Assembly: GCA_015486845.1 (NCBI GenBank)
Contig: WFQU01000140.1
Coordinates: 1-37,114, forward strand
DNA: 37,114 nucleotides
Source: Anaerolineae bacterium
Lineage (GTDB): Bacteria > Chloroflexota > Anaerolineae > JAADDB01
Direction: 5' to 3'
Under the pieces are notes generated by a model. That model did not search any database, had not been told where the DNA came from, and saw nothing but the letters and a program-made list of their open reading frames with translations. Shown here piece after piece: positions 22,788 to 34,100 of the stretch. Position 1 is the first letter of the stretch. Each line of letters begins with the position of its first letter. The position numbers were made by a program, and so were the translations under genes.

Positions 22788-24317
22788 ATGACTGAACTTG
22801 TCGACGTGGCTGTTTTTATTGATTTCGAGAATATCTACTATTCAGTACGCAACCGTTACGGCGATTCACCGGATTTCGCCGCTATCGTTGAAGAATGTCG
22901 TCGCCATGGCCGTGTTACAGTAGCTCGGGCTTATGCCGATTGGGCACGCTATGAATTTCGCAACATCCCTTCAGCGCTTTACGCTAACAGCGTCGAACCT
23001 GTTTATGTGCCAGTCTACTATCGGGACAACGGGGATGACAGCCGGCATTTGATCAAGAATAGCATCGACTTATATTTATCCATCGACGCCATGAAAACGC
23101 TTTACACGCAGCCGTCGGTAGAAACATTTATCATTCTGACAGGTGATCGCGATTTCATTCCGCTGACCAATGCATTGCGTCAAAGCGGCAAAAGGGTCGT
23201 GGTCATCGGCGTAGAGGGCGCAGCTTCCACACATTTGGCCCAGTCGGTGGACGAATTCCTCTATTACTACGAGCTTCTCGAAGATGAAGATGAGGATATT
23301 TTCCCTGACGACACGTTAAATGATATCGTTGCCCTCCCTTATTCGATGCTATTTCAAGCATTGGATGCATGCACCAAGCAGACGTTAGGCTGTCCCAGCG
23401 CAGAAGTAAAACGTCTGGTCGAGGGACTCCTGCCGGCACTCGGGCACGGCGAGTGCGTGAATGAAAAAGGGGAACATATTCTCGGTTTTGACGCTTTGGT
23501 GGCCGAGGCAGAACATCGCGGCTGGATAAGGCAAGTCCGTGACGCCGAAGACAATCTGTTTTTAACTTCGGTACAACAACCGCTGCAAGCTGTGAGCCAA
23601 CGCCGGCTGGAAATGGCTTTACAAGCATTACGGCGGGCCTTGCTCCGAGGAGCCGAGCTGGGATATGACCAGTTGCCGGTGCCAACCGTTAAACCGGCCA
23701 TACGCCGCTTTGTGCCCGATTTCGACGAGCGGAAACTAAAAGATCCGTGGGGCCGCCCTTTCCTGCGCTTCAAGGATTTTCTGCGTGAAGCGGAACGGCG
23801 TGGCCTGGTTTCTATCCTTACCATTGGCGGGGTGGAACAAGTTGTGTTAGTCGAGGACGAACTAGCGGAAACAGCAGAATTGCCTAAGAAAAAGGGCCAG
23901 ACAAGTGGACAAGAACCGGTTTTTGCCTTGGAACCCCCGGCTATGGGAGTGGAAATACTCTCTTATCGTGATTACTTGGGGCAACGGTATTACACATTGT
24001 TGGATAAGCGGAACAGCCGGGTCATCCGCAATGTAGTAGGAGAGCAAGCGCGGGGCTTGTGGCGTTACGCTATCGAACAATATAAGCTTTTCCAACAAGG
24101 AAAGGTAGAAATCACCTGGAATGGTGCCATCGGCTTAGTCAATGCGGATTTCCGAGTGGGAAAAGAGCGCTACGATCTGGCTCAACGGGATTTAGATGGC
24201 AACGTGCATATTTACTACGGAGTCACAGGAGAAGCACTGACCGGCCCCTGGCTACAATTCCGCTTGCCATCTGCAACACAGCATCAATCTTTCGATTTGA
24301 TGCAATCTATGGATTGA
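22788..24317 (+). CDS. NYN-domain ribonuclease-like protein with OST-HTH/LOTUS-like repeats
   Basis: A 509-aa protein. Residues about 5-165 form a NYN (PIN-like) nuclease domain: VAVFIDFENIYYSV with Asp12, KNSIDLYLSIDAM, and FIILTGDRDFIPL with paired acidic residues, so the metal site appears intact. Two regions of about 75 residues follow (190-275 and 278-360). Each has an FQALDAC/LQALRRALL helix and an F.DLL.EAE.RGLV-type end, which fits OST-HTH/LOTUS RNA-binding domains. The last 120 residues (YRDYLGQRYYTLLDKRN to WLQFRLP) are unfamiliar. Likely an RNA-binding or RNA-cleaving protein; target unknown. Start ATG 22788 follows the upstream stop by 3 nt. Confidence 0.8.
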   Translation: MTELVDVAVFIDFENIYYSVRNRYGDSPDFAAIVEECRRHGRVTVARAYADWARYEFRNIPSALYANSVEPVYVPVYYRDNGDDSRHLIKNSIDLYLSIDAMKTLYTQPSVETFIILTGDRDFIPLTNALRQSGKRVVVIGVEGAASTHLAQSVDEFLYYYELLEDEDEDIFPDDTLNDIVALPYSMLFQALDACTKQTLGCPSAEVKRLVEGLLPALGHGECVNEKGEHILGFDALVAEAEHRGWIRQVRDAEDNLFLTSVQQPLQAVSQRRLEMALQALRRALLRGAELGYDQLPVPTVKPAIRRFVPDFDERKLKDPWGRPFLRFKDFLREAERRGLVSILTIGGVEQVVLVEDELAETAELPKKKGQTSGQEPVFALEPPAMGVEILSYRDYLGQRYYTLLDKRNSRVIRNVVGEQARGLWRYAIEQYKLFQQGKVEITWNGAIGLVNADFRVGKERYDLAQRDLDGNVHIYYGVTGEALTGPWLQFRLPSATQHQSFDLMQSMD

Positions 24318-24420
24318 TAAAAGGTAATGACGCAGCCTACCTCTGCCGGCAATTGGGAGCCGCTCTCTCAGTTGTTCAATCTGGCTGCGCAGAATGAACG
24401 TCAATCGGCACCGGGCGCTT

Positions 24421-24455
24421 GCGCAGACGTTACCGTGACGGATAGTCGCTGGGCT
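24421..24455 (-). repeat. Fragment of module A (minus strand)
   Basis: Read on the minus strand, GCCCAGCGACTATCCGTCAC and the following bases match the first hairpin end of module A (compare 14223-14245). The rest of the module is missing. Confidence 0.55.
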
Positions 24456-24471
24456 AAATAGCGACAATGAA

Positions 24472-24515
24472 GGATAGAAAAGAGCGGGAACCTTTTCCCA
24501 AGCTACGGTTCCCGC
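24472..24515 (-). terminator. Rho-independent terminator of eno
   Basis: GCGGGAACC (24484-24492) and GGTTCCCGC (24507-24515) make a perfect 9-bp stem. On the minus strand it is followed by TCTTTTCTATC. It begins 23 nt after the enolase stop and may also serve the convergent NYN operon. Confidence 0.75.
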
Positions 24516-24537
24516 CTATTCAATCGCTTAGTTCCCG

Positions 24538-25935
<1,398 letters not shown>

Positions 25936-26024
25936 TCAACTTCTCGCCAGTTCTCCCGAGCCATCGCATTTTTGTACATGGCGCTTGTGCTCCAGGTTGC
26001 CTACAGAAACAGCGGTCATACCCA

Positions 26025-26053
26025 TTGCGCGAAGTAAATGGGTGTGCTATACT
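26025..26053 (+). promoter_or_regulatory. Sigma70-type promoter for the STAS gene
   Basis: TTGCGC (26025-26030), a 17-bp spacer and TATACT (26048-26053) lie about 155 nt upstream of the STAS protein start. The rest of the enolase-STAS divergent gap (25834-26209) shows no other feature I can support. Confidence 0.5.
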
Positions 26054-26209
26054 CTGATACCATGTTAGGCCTTTCTCGTATATGGATCGTGCGAAATTTG
26101 TATGCCTTCCATCTACCGTGATCTACATAAATTGTGGTTTGTTTCTTGTTATTCGGGCTGACGTTTGTTCTGTAAAGTATCACAGAATCGCATAGAAATT
26201 AGGGATGCT

Positions 26210-26551
26210 ATGTTCACCGTTCACTTACAACGCGCTCAAAGCTGTACGATCCTTGCCGTTCAAGGCGAATTCACAGAAATTGCTGTACGTTCATTCCAAA
26301 AACAAATCGCCCCACTTCTCCAAGAACCGACCTCACTGGTTATTAACTTGGAACATTGTACTTACATTAGCAGCGCTGCCTTGCGGGCTTTATTGACCAT
26401 CCAGCAGGCAGTACGTTCGGAGAACAAACGGCTTTGTTTAGCACAGCCGGCGCCATTTATCCAACATATTCTGAAAATAACCGGTATCGCTGCTACGATT
26501 TCCGTTTATGCTACTTTGGAAAAGGCACTGCAGGCTTGTCAGGAGAACTAA
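26210..26551 (+). CDS. STAS-domain anti-sigma factor antagonist-like protein
   Basis: A 113-aa single STAS domain. LAVQGEFTEIAVRSFQKQI and LVINLEHCTYISSAALRALLTI follow the SpoIIAA/RsbV pattern, and the Ser-Ser pair contains the residue that partner kinases phosphorylate. Such proteins bind an anti-sigma kinase and free a sigma factor, or act as stressosome-type switches. No partner kinase or sigma gene is adjacent. ATG 26210 with AGGGA 4 nt upstream was chosen; the upstream in-frame TTG at 26165 has no site. Confidence 0.85.
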   Translation: MFTVHLQRAQSCTILAVQGEFTEIAVRSFQKQIAPLLQEPTSLVINLEHCTYISSAALRALLTIQQAVRSENKRLCLAQPAPFIQHILKITGIAATISVYATLEKALQACQEN

Positions 26552-26624
26552 AGTCAGTGTGAATCGAGGGTAAATAGCATAACAATTGGAATGCGCTAAT
26601 GGAAGGAATTTTAGCCATTACATA

Positions 26625-26669
26625 GCCCCAAAGCGCCGGCCCAGTACGGACAGAGCGGCGCTTTGGGGC
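26625..26669. terminator. Strong hairpin between STAS gene and ndk (convergent)
   Basis: GCCCCAAAGCGCCG (26625-26638) and CGGCGCTTTGGGGC (26656-26669) form a perfect 14-bp stem with a 17-nt loop, placed between the stops of two convergent genes. Neither strand has a clean U-tract after it, so it may be a bidirectional transcript end of the hairpin-only kind. Confidence 0.5.
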
Positions 26670-26676
26670 GAGTCAC

Positions 26677-27126
26677 TCACTCATAAATCCAGCGGTCAAT
26701 ACTGCGGTCGTAAGTCATTAGTTCGTCTTCAGAGAACCAGAGCGCGATCTCGGTCGCGGCTGTTTTCGGTCCATCCGAGCCATGTACCAGGTTACGCCCG
26801 ATCTCCAAAGCGTAATCGGCGCGAATTGTGCCTGGATCAGCGTTGGCCGGGTTGGTAGCTCCCATCGTACGGCGGGCCACCTCAATAGCATGGGTTCCCT
26901 CCCAAACCATGGCAACTACCGGCCCCATGGTGATATAATCAATCAAGCCAGCGAAAAACGGTTTCCCTACGTGGACGGCGTAATGTTTTTTCGCGAAATC
27001 CTCACTTAGGTGCAGCATCTTCATTCCGACTAAACGCAAACCGCGTCGTTCTAACTTAGTGATAATTACACCGATCAAACCGCGTTGGACCCCATCCGGC
27101 TTGACCATGATAAAAGTACGTTCCAC
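26677..27126 (-). CDS. ndk: Nucleoside diphosphate kinase
   Basis: A 149-aa enzyme that transfers the terminal phosphate between nucleoside tri- and diphosphates through a phosphohistidine. RTFIMVKPDGVQRGLIG, MGATNPANADPGTIRADYA and the active-site His in NLVHGSDGPKTAATEIALWF are canonical. The start is GTG 27126 with GGGAGG 5 nt upstream; the extension to 27192 has no homology. A TGCTATACT extended -10 box at 27183-27191 on the minus strand may drive it. Normal length. Confidence 0.96.
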   Translation of the reverse strand: MERTFIMVKPDGVQRGLIGVIITKLERRGLRLVGMKMLHLSEDFAKKHYAVHVGKPFFAGLIDYITMGPVVAMVWEGTHAIEVARRTMGATNPANADPGTIRADYALEIGRNLVHGSDGPKTAATEIALWFSEDELMTYDRSIDRWIYE

Positions 27127-27182
27127 CTGAACCTCCCTGTGCGAAATCAATAGTATTACCCGAGCAATCTTTGCCGGCCTGG

Positions 27183-27191
27183 AGTATAGCA
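27183..27191 (-). promoter_or_regulatory. Extended -10 promoter of ndk
   Basis: On the minus strand TGCTATACT (extended -10) lies about 57 nt upstream of the ndk start. No convincing -35 box is seen. Confidence 0.4.
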
Positions 27192-27305
27192 TAATCCGAG
27201 AAGCCCCTGAAAAAACAGGGTTCCATTTTTCTGCTCACGGTTAATGCGTATCCGCCACAGCTTTTAGTCTCGAGCGCCCGGGTTGCAATACGTAATATAT
27301 ACGTA

Positions 27306-28397
27306 TCACCCGTCTTGCCCCAAGCCCGAGAAAAATCGTTTTGCCTCCATCGCTTTGGCCACAGCAGCAGCGCGGCTATTGACTTCCAGCTTGGCAAAAA
27401 TAGCTTGTAAATGGCGCTTCACGGTGTTGGGGGAAATATACAAAGCCCGCGAAATCTCCTTGTTGGACATGCCGCGGACGAGGGCATCCAGCACTTCCGC
27501 CTCGCGGGGGGTCAATCGGCCCAAAATATCACGCTCAGCCTGATAGGTCGCGATAATAGTCGCTATGGTACGCTGGAAAGCGCGCCGATCGAAAGCTTGT
27601 TTCTCCTGATAAGCGAAAATGTCATACCGGTCGTAAAGCCGCGCGACTTCCTCCGGCCACGCTTTGCCACTGACGACGACGGTGGGAATATGGCCGGCAC
27701 GGGCGCGTTCCAAAACGAGATGGCCATCCTGATTGTCCGTCACAGCGACAGAACTAGCTAAAGAGAGATCAACCACAGCCAGCACGTATTGCTCTCGGCG
27801 CAGATAGCCCAAAGCTTCACCAAAGCTATTGCAGCGGTGCACAATGAGCGCGTTAGCGGCTAGTAATTCGCCGAGGATGTCTTGCCAACTGGCGTCATCC
27901 TCCACGACCAGTGCTTGCCCCACCGGTTGTGATACGGTTGGCGGTGGCGCAGTACTGGTCAGTGCGGCGGCCGGTGGTATTTTTAGTCCCGATTCACTGA
28001 CAGCAGGTGGCACAGCCAAGATTTGTTGCACTACAGCCCGGAATTGTTTGCGTTGGAAGGTCTCTTTGCGCAGACAGGTATAGGCCCCGTATTCTTTCAG
28101 AGCGCTGACGGTTACTTCCACGGTAAGGTAGCCAGAAAGGAGCAAAGTCGCACAATTGGGGTCTAAGCGCGGCACGGCAGCCAACAATTGCAAGCCGTCC
28201 TGGTTCAACTTATCACCGCCCAAAGAGAGATCGATGATCGCCAAGCGATGCGTGTGTCTTTGCAAAGCGGCAACCGCACTATCGTAGCTGTTCGCACAAT
28301 CGACTGTTAATCCCATATCGCTGAGCAGTTCGCCGAGGATCTGTTGCCAGGAGCGGCTATCTTCGATCACTAAAGCACGTGCGTGTTGGTCATTCAT
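27306..28397 (-). CDS. Response regulator with two receiver domains and a LuxR-type HTH
   Basis: A 363-aa regulator. Receiver 1 spans about 5-125 (phospho-acceptor Asp56 in AIIDLSL, Lys110). A Pro/Ala/Thr linker (128-158) follows, then receiver 2 at about 160-285 (Asp210 in AVVDLSL). A LuxR/NarL HTH lies at about 295-355 (LTPREAEVLDALVRGMSNKEI and ISPNTVKRHLQAIFAKL). The two receivers are clearly related: ALVIEDSRSWQQILGELL against ALVVEDDASWQDILGELL, so they arose by internal duplication. ATG 28397 overlaps the stop of the kinase gene (ATGA), so it is translated with its cognate kinase. Target genes are not visible. Confidence 0.9.
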   Translation of the reverse strand: MNDQHARALVIEDSRSWQQILGELLSDMGLTVDCANSYDSAVAALQRHTHRLAIIDLSLGGDKLNQDGLQLLAAVPRLDPNCATLLLSGYLTVEVTVSALKEYGAYTCLRKETFQRKQFRAVVQQILAVPPAVSESGLKIPPAAALTSTAPPPTVSQPVGQALVVEDDASWQDILGELLAANALIVHRCNSFGEALGYLRREQYVLAVVDLSLASSVAVTDNQDGHLVLERARAGHIPTVVVSGKAWPEEVARLYDRYDIFAYQEKQAFDRRAFQRTIATIIATYQAERDILGRLTPREAEVLDALVRGMSNKEISRALYISPNTVKRHLQAIFAKLEVNSRAAAVAKAMEAKRFFSGLGQDG

Positions 28398-30598
28398 CGC
28401 TCTTGCTTCGCTTGCGGCAATTGCAGCCAGAATGTGCTACCGTGCTCGCCATCACTTTCCACACTGATCGCTCCGTTCAGCCGGGCCATCAAGGTTTTGA
28501 CCCACCAGAGACCGAAACCCAATTTCCGGCGAGGAGTGCCCTGGCCGCCGGAGAAGCGGAACTCGAAAATGCGATCGTGCAGTGCGGCAGAGATGCCCGG
28601 CCCGTTATCCTGCACGGCAATAAATACAGCATTGTTCTTCGTCTCGCCCCAGATGCGGATCATGCCTTGCTGTTTCATAGCCGTAGCGGCGTTTTCCAGC
28701 AAGTTGGCGAAAACCAGTTGCAGACTGCGTTCCCCGGCCATGACAGTCGGCAGTGCGTCTAAATTCTCCAGTTGTACGGTCAACTGTGCGGGAGCGTTCA
28801 TGGCGTCCACGGCTGCCTGCACACAATGGGCCACGTCCACCGGAGCGAGGTGAATGGGACGCAGGAGAGAGAGGCTTTCGCTGACCGCGTGCATCGCTTC
28901 GCCGGCGCTCTGCTCAATCTCCTGCAGGTTGGTGGCCAAGTACGGATGCGCCTGGAGCAGGTAAGGGTATTTATCCTGAATACCTTCGACCCGAACCGGA
29001 ATAGTACCCACTTTGTTGTTTAAATGGTGCAACAAGTTAGCCGCGACGTCGCCGACAGCGGCAAAAGTCTCGGCCACAGAGCGCTGTTCCTGGGCAATGT
29101 GCAACGCTTCACGACGGGCGCTATTTTGCTCGGCGAGGGCGGCATAATGGGCTAAGATAGTTAGCACTTTTTTGTCCCAATCGGAACTAATTAGATGCTC
29201 GCCCTGGTCACCACTGCCATAAACGCTAAACGCCCCCACCGGATCCCCTTCTTTCTCTGCTAAAAGGGGCACAATCAATGCTTGTCGCCATCCTTGCGCT
29301 TCGGCTAAATCAGGGCGGCGAAAACGAGGATCGTTGCTGACATCCGTGGCTGTCACTGGCGCCCGGGTGAGAAGCGCCTGACCGGTCAGACTACCCTGCA
29401 AAGCCAGTCGGTCACCTCGCTGATGGCCGGCGCTGGCAGCGCGCAGGCGTAAATGATTGCCGTCTAATGTCCAAATAGCGCTAACCTGGGCATCCAGCAA
29501 GTCCAAGGATAGCTCGATCAAGCGCCGAAAGACTTGCGTTGATTTTTGGGTCAGAAGTTGTTCGGTAATTTCCTGTACTGTGTCCAGCAAGTGCGCTTCC
29601 TGGATAGCGATGACTGCTTGCGGGGCTAATGATTGTAACAAGAGGCTATCCCGTTCGCTAAAGCCGTTTACCATCGGACTTTCTAAATTCAGCACACCTT
29701 CCAGCCGGCCGTTAGCGCCGATCAATGGCACAGCCAGCTCGGAGCGCATTTCTAAATCTCGATAAAGGGGATAGTAAATGCGATCCCAGGGAGGAAGATG
29801 AACATCAGGGATGCAAATTGGTTGGCGCAATTGGGCAACCCGACCGGTCACGCTGCTATTGTCGATGGGCAATGTTTCCACGGCAGGATGTCCTGGCCGT
29901 TCTCCGGTAACTGATTTGGTGACCAAATTTTGCCCGCTGTGATCCACAAGGCGGAAAATGCCGTAAGGCGCGCCAGTAACTTCTATGGCCATTTGCAAAA
30001 TTGCTTCTAAAGTATCTTCCAAGCGCAGCCGGGAAGAAATAAGCAAGCCGGCGCGGCGCAGGCGCGTCAGCTCTTCCTCACGCCGCGCTAAATCTCGTTG
30101 AACAGCTGTTTGTTGGCAGGCATGGAAAATAGCTTGGGTGGCATGATGGGCAAAGCTTTCCAGCAAAGTTGCCACCAAAGGGGTGAACCAGGCACGACCC
30201 GGTCGGGCAAGAACCAACATACCAATACGCTCGTTAGCCAAGATCAGCGATGTGTAGATCACAGATGTTGTTCCAGTCGAAGTACTATTCTCTAGCAGAG
30301 AGACAACACGCCGCCCCTGGGCCGTGGCCTGTGCGTCTAAGATATCTGTGCAAAGATCGATGTCGGCTGGCCAGGTCTCACCGGCCGTCATGCGCTGGAA
30401 CGGCGCTATCGTTTCGGAGATGTTGTCGTATAACTGCATAATCACCGCCGAGCCGGAAAACGTCGCTGCTACACTGCGGACGATACGCTGCAATATGTCG
30501 GTGATGTTATCCGAACCGGCGACTTGCATTCCATCGATAGCCTGGCCAATTGCGTTAAGATTGCACAGAGCTTGTTCTAAACGCAATGTATCGTCCAT
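28394..30598 (-). CDS. GAF-domain sensor histidine kinase
   Basis: A 734-aa cytoplasmic kinase without membrane segments. An N-terminal region and three GAF-like domains (about 40-175, 190-350 and 360-515) are followed by a dimerisation helix. The likely phospho-acceptor His is in NLLHHLNNKVGT, near residue 523. The ATPase domain comprises NLLENAATAM (N box), DNGPGISAALHDRIFEF (G1) and KLGFGLWWVKTLM (G2). The H region is not the standard HisKA type. Several GAF domains suggest sensing of small molecules, redox state or light through bound cofactors; no bilin-binding Cys was identified. The start at ATG 30598 follows AAGGA closely. First gene of the two-component operon. Confidence 0.9.
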   Translation of the reverse strand: MDDTLRLEQALCNLNAIGQAIDGMQVAGSDNITDILQRIVRSVAATFSGSAVIMQLYDNISETIAPFQRMTAGETWPADIDLCTDILDAQATAQGRRVVSLLENSTSTGTTSVIYTSLILANERIGMLVLARPGRAWFTPLVATLLESFAHHATQAIFHACQQTAVQRDLARREEELTRLRRAGLLISSRLRLEDTLEAILQMAIEVTGAPYGIFRLVDHSGQNLVTKSVTGERPGHPAVETLPIDNSSVTGRVAQLRQPICIPDVHLPPWDRIYYPLYRDLEMRSELAVPLIGANGRLEGVLNLESPMVNGFSERDSLLLQSLAPQAVIAIQEAHLLDTVQEITEQLLTQKSTQVFRRLIELSLDLLDAQVSAIWTLDGNHLRLRAASAGHQRGDRLALQGSLTGQALLTRAPVTATDVSNDPRFRRPDLAEAQGWRQALIVPLLAEKEGDPVGAFSVYGSGDQGEHLISSDWDKKVLTILAHYAALAEQNSARREALHIAQEQRSVAETFAAVGDVAANLLHHLNNKVGTIPVRVEGIQDKYPYLLQAHPYLATNLQEIEQSAGEAMHAVSESLSLLRPIHLAPVDVAHCVQAAVDAMNAPAQLTVQLENLDALPTVMAGERSLQLVFANLLENAATAMKQQGMIRIWGETKNNAVFIAVQDNGPGISAALHDRIFEFRFSGGQGTPRRKLGFGLWWVKTLMARLNGAISVESDGEHGSTFWLQLPQAKQER

Positions 30599-30616
30599 GA
30601 TCCTTCTGTCTCTCCC

Positions 30617-30646
30617 TATACAGAATAATTGACGTAGAACCGTCAA
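30617..30646 (-). promoter_or_regulatory. Promoter of the two-component operon
   Basis: On the minus strand TTGACG (30646-30641), an 18-bp spacer and TGTATA (30622-30617) precede ATG 30598. They give a very short 5' leader of about 12 nt. Confidence 0.55.
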
Positions 30647-30782
30647 GACACATCACCAAGCTTTCTTGGCGCTCATCGTTTGCCATTAGGCATAATTAAA
30701 ATCACACCGCTATAGGGCTTCCAGCCAAACAGTGACCTTCGCCACATGCAATTGTAATCCAGTAGTAACTACTTTGACAATG

Positions 30783-30845
30783 TCACATACGCGGCCAACT
30801 TGGCCCCGTTCACGGCCGGTCGGGCAGGCACACACAATAAGATAG
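30783..30845 (+). repeat. Repeat H, copy 2
   Basis: Matches 7924-7984 over about 60 nt with scattered changes. In both places it stands in a long non-coding gap. Confidence 0.55.
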
Positions 30846-30883
30846 CTTCATGAGCCATCTGACATTATCGAACTACGCAGCCC

Positions 30884-30995
30884 TGCGACGATAAGTCATG
30901 GCAACATCGGCAAAAATCACCCCACGGCGATGGGCAAGCAACCTGTACCGGCAGGTCGCGCAACGGTTGCAACGATTTCCAATCGCCGAGCGAAG
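30884..30995 (+). repeat. Module A hairpin chain, copy 6 (diverged)
   Basis: It keeps the four-hairpin order, but several stems carry mismatches: the first reads GACGATAAGTC, the second ATCACC/GGCGAT. Together with repeat H it fills most of the 30599-31117 gap, where no gene is seen. Confidence 0.7.
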
Positions 30996-31117
30996 TAGAC
31001 TAAATCGTCACATCCAATAAATGATAACATGGGTACGCCTCACAGAAAAATGCTGTCATTAACCGCACCGGAGTTCCTTTCCATGATCCCTTTTCCTCCC
31101 TCCTTCTTCTATATAGT

Positions 31118-31147
31118 TTGCCACGCACTTAATAGACGCACTATAAT
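31118..31147 (+). promoter_or_regulatory. Promoter of the GH57 gene
   Basis: TTGCCA (31118-31123), an 18-bp spacer and a consensus TATAAT (31142-31147) lie 49 nt upstream of ATG 31196. Confidence 0.65.
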
Positions 31148-31195
31148 ACGTTCGGCAAATATTCTGCCAATAGAAACAGAAAGGAGTAATGAAAT

Positions 31196-34100
31196 ATGAG
31201 AAATAGCAAACTATTCAGTATCGTGTCAGTTTTGCTCGTAGTGAGCATGGTCCTGGTCTCGTGCGGCCCCGCAACGACACCGACACAACAACCCACGACG
31301 CAACCAACCGCTGTGCCGCCAACAGCGACTGCTTTGCCGGCAACGGCGACCGCTGTGCCGGCAACACCCACCCAGGTGGCCGAACAACCTATTTACCTGT
31401 CCATTATCTGGCATCAGCACCAGCCGCTTTATTACAAAGACCCAAAAACCGGCATCTACAGTCGGCCCTGGGTGCGGATGCACGCAGTTAAAGATTACTA
31501 CGACATGGCCGCCACCGTGGCAAAATACCCAAAAGTCCACGTCACTTTCAATTTGACGCCATCCCTCATCCGTCAGTTAGACGACTTGGCTAACGGCGCC
31601 AAGGACAAATATTGGGTACTGGCGGAGAAACCGGCCAACCAGCTCACCGCAGAGGACAAACAGTTCATTCTGCGTCATTTCTTCGATGCCAACTGGGATC
31701 ATATCATCGGGCAGTTTCCACAGTATAAAGCGCTTTTGGATAAACGCGGGCATGACAGCACCGAAGCAACTATCAACAAAGCACTAAAAAGCTTCACCGT
31801 TCAGGATTATCGCGATCTGCAAGTGTGGTTCAATTTAGCGTGGATGGATCCGGATATCCTGGCACAGGAGCCGTTTAAATCCTTAACCAAGAAAGCACAT
31901 TTCACAGAAGCGGACAAAGCCCCTATCTTTGCCGAGCAATTGAAGCTCATCAAAGCAGTGATCCCGGAGCATAAGAAGCTCCAGGACGCCGGTCAGATCG
32001 AGGTCACCATGACCCCTTACACCCACCCGATCTTGCCGCTTCTCTACGACACGAATCTGGCGAAGATCGCCATGCCAGGTGTCAAGCTACCGCACCGGTT
32101 CTCTTATCCCAACGATGCCATCGCCCAGGTGCAGAAAGGGGTACAGATTTACAAGGATCACTTCAGCCGAGCGCCGCGAGGAATGTGGCCTGCGGAGGGT
32201 GCCGTCGCCCAGCAGATCGTCAAGATGGTAGCGGACGCCAAAATCCAGTGGATGGCCTCGGACGAAGAGGTGCTGGCTAAGTCCTTGGGTATGGACGGAT
32301 TCACCAGAAATAGCCAAGACACGGTCCAAGAAGCGGATAAGCTCTACCGACCGTACTATGCCGTGGATCAACGCAGCGGAGAGAAAGTGGCGGTAGTGTT
32401 CCGCGACCACTTGATCTCCGACAAAGTCGGTTTCACTTACTCCGGGATGCCCGGCGATGCCGCGGCGAAAGATTTCATCCGCCGGATTCACAACATCAAG
32501 GACGAGTTAAAACGGGAGGGAGCCACCGGCCCGCACCTGGTTACGGTCATCTTAGACGGCGAGAACGCCTGGGAGTACTATCAGAACGATGGTAAAGCTT
32601 TCCTCAATAATCTGTACAAATATCTCTCCAACGATTCTGAGATCAAGACTGTGACGCCTGCGGCGTACCTGAAAATGTTCCCTAACCAACCGAAACTGAA
32701 GAATCTGTGGGCCGGCTCCTGGATCAACCACGATTTCAGCACTTGGATCGGTGAACCGGAGGAGAACGAAGCGTGGAACCGGCTGGGAGATGCCCGTAAA
32801 GTGCTTTCTTATTACGACATGCTCCACCGGAAGCAGGCACCGAAGGACGTAATCGCCAAGGCAGAGAATCTAATTTACGCCGCCGAGGGTTCCGATTGGT
32901 TCTGGTGGTACGGTTCCGATCAGGATTCCGGCGATGATGCCGCATTCGACATGATGTTCCGCCAAACCCTCATTGACATGTACAAGACATTGAACGAGCC
33001 GGTACCGGAGAACCTCTACGTGCCCATCGTGTCGGCTAAGAGCCCCCCACCCCAACAGCCGCTTACCGGCAACATCACGCCGGTCATTGACGGCTTGGGC
33101 GAAGGGCCTGAGTGGTCGCGAGCAGCCGCTTACCGCCGTCAAGGTGGTGCTATGGCAGCCGGCCAAGTTCTAACGGCGTTCCTCATGGGTAATGACAAGA
33201 AGAATCTCTACCTACGGCTGGATTCTGCCCGCCCATGGCAGGAGATCACCGGTGGTGCGGCGGCTGTGTATATCAACGTGCCATCGGCGGAGAAAGCCGA
33301 TCCGTTCCCACGCTACGGCGACCTGATGGAGCCAAAAGTCACACTGGGGTTCGGCGCCGCTTACGAAGTGCTGGTTACATGGAAAGATAACAAGCCGCAA
33401 GCAGTCATCGCCCCAGCGCTGGGCGGGTCCAAATGGGGCCAGGGAACGCCAGTTAAGATCGGACTCGGCGGCAACACCATCGAACTGGCACTACCGTTTA
33501 CGGCGCTGGGCGATCTGGAGGCGGGCGACAAGTTAAAATTGCGGACAGCAGTATTTTCCGGCCAGCGGGTGGCGGACATGATGCCGGACGAAGGCCCAGC
33601 CACGCTGGTGATGCCGGAGGTAGGCACGGTTACGCCCATTATCACCGTGGAAGATCCTGTCGGCGACGACCACGGTCCTGGTACCTATAGTTACCCAACC
33701 GACGTCGTCTTCAAGAAGAGCGTCTTCGACCTGACTAAATTCAGTGCCGGCGAGGACAGCCACGGTAACTTAGTGTTCACATTTTTCATCCAGGGACCTA
33801 TCGAGAACGTTTGGAATTCGCCCAACGGACTTTCAGTGCAGGCACTGGACGTGTATATCGATGTAGATCACAAAGCTGGAAGCGGACGAAGGATGCTGCT
33901 ACCGGGACGGAACGCGGCACTTTCCGCCAAGGATGCCTGGGATTACGCTATCTGGGCGGAAGGATGGACGCCCGGTGTGTTCAAGGTAGATGCCAAGGGG
34001 AATCCACAGAAAACAGACATACCGTTGAAGGTTATAGTGAACGCTGCCACCCACAAAGTTACGCTGCGGGTGCCGAAGTCTGCTTTCGGCGCCGGCGATC

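Noticed and set aside
31189-31206. Short frame MKYEK before the GH57 start as a leader peptide
   Set aside because: It is only 2 nt from the Shine-Dalgarno site, which instead fits ATG 31196; probably chance.
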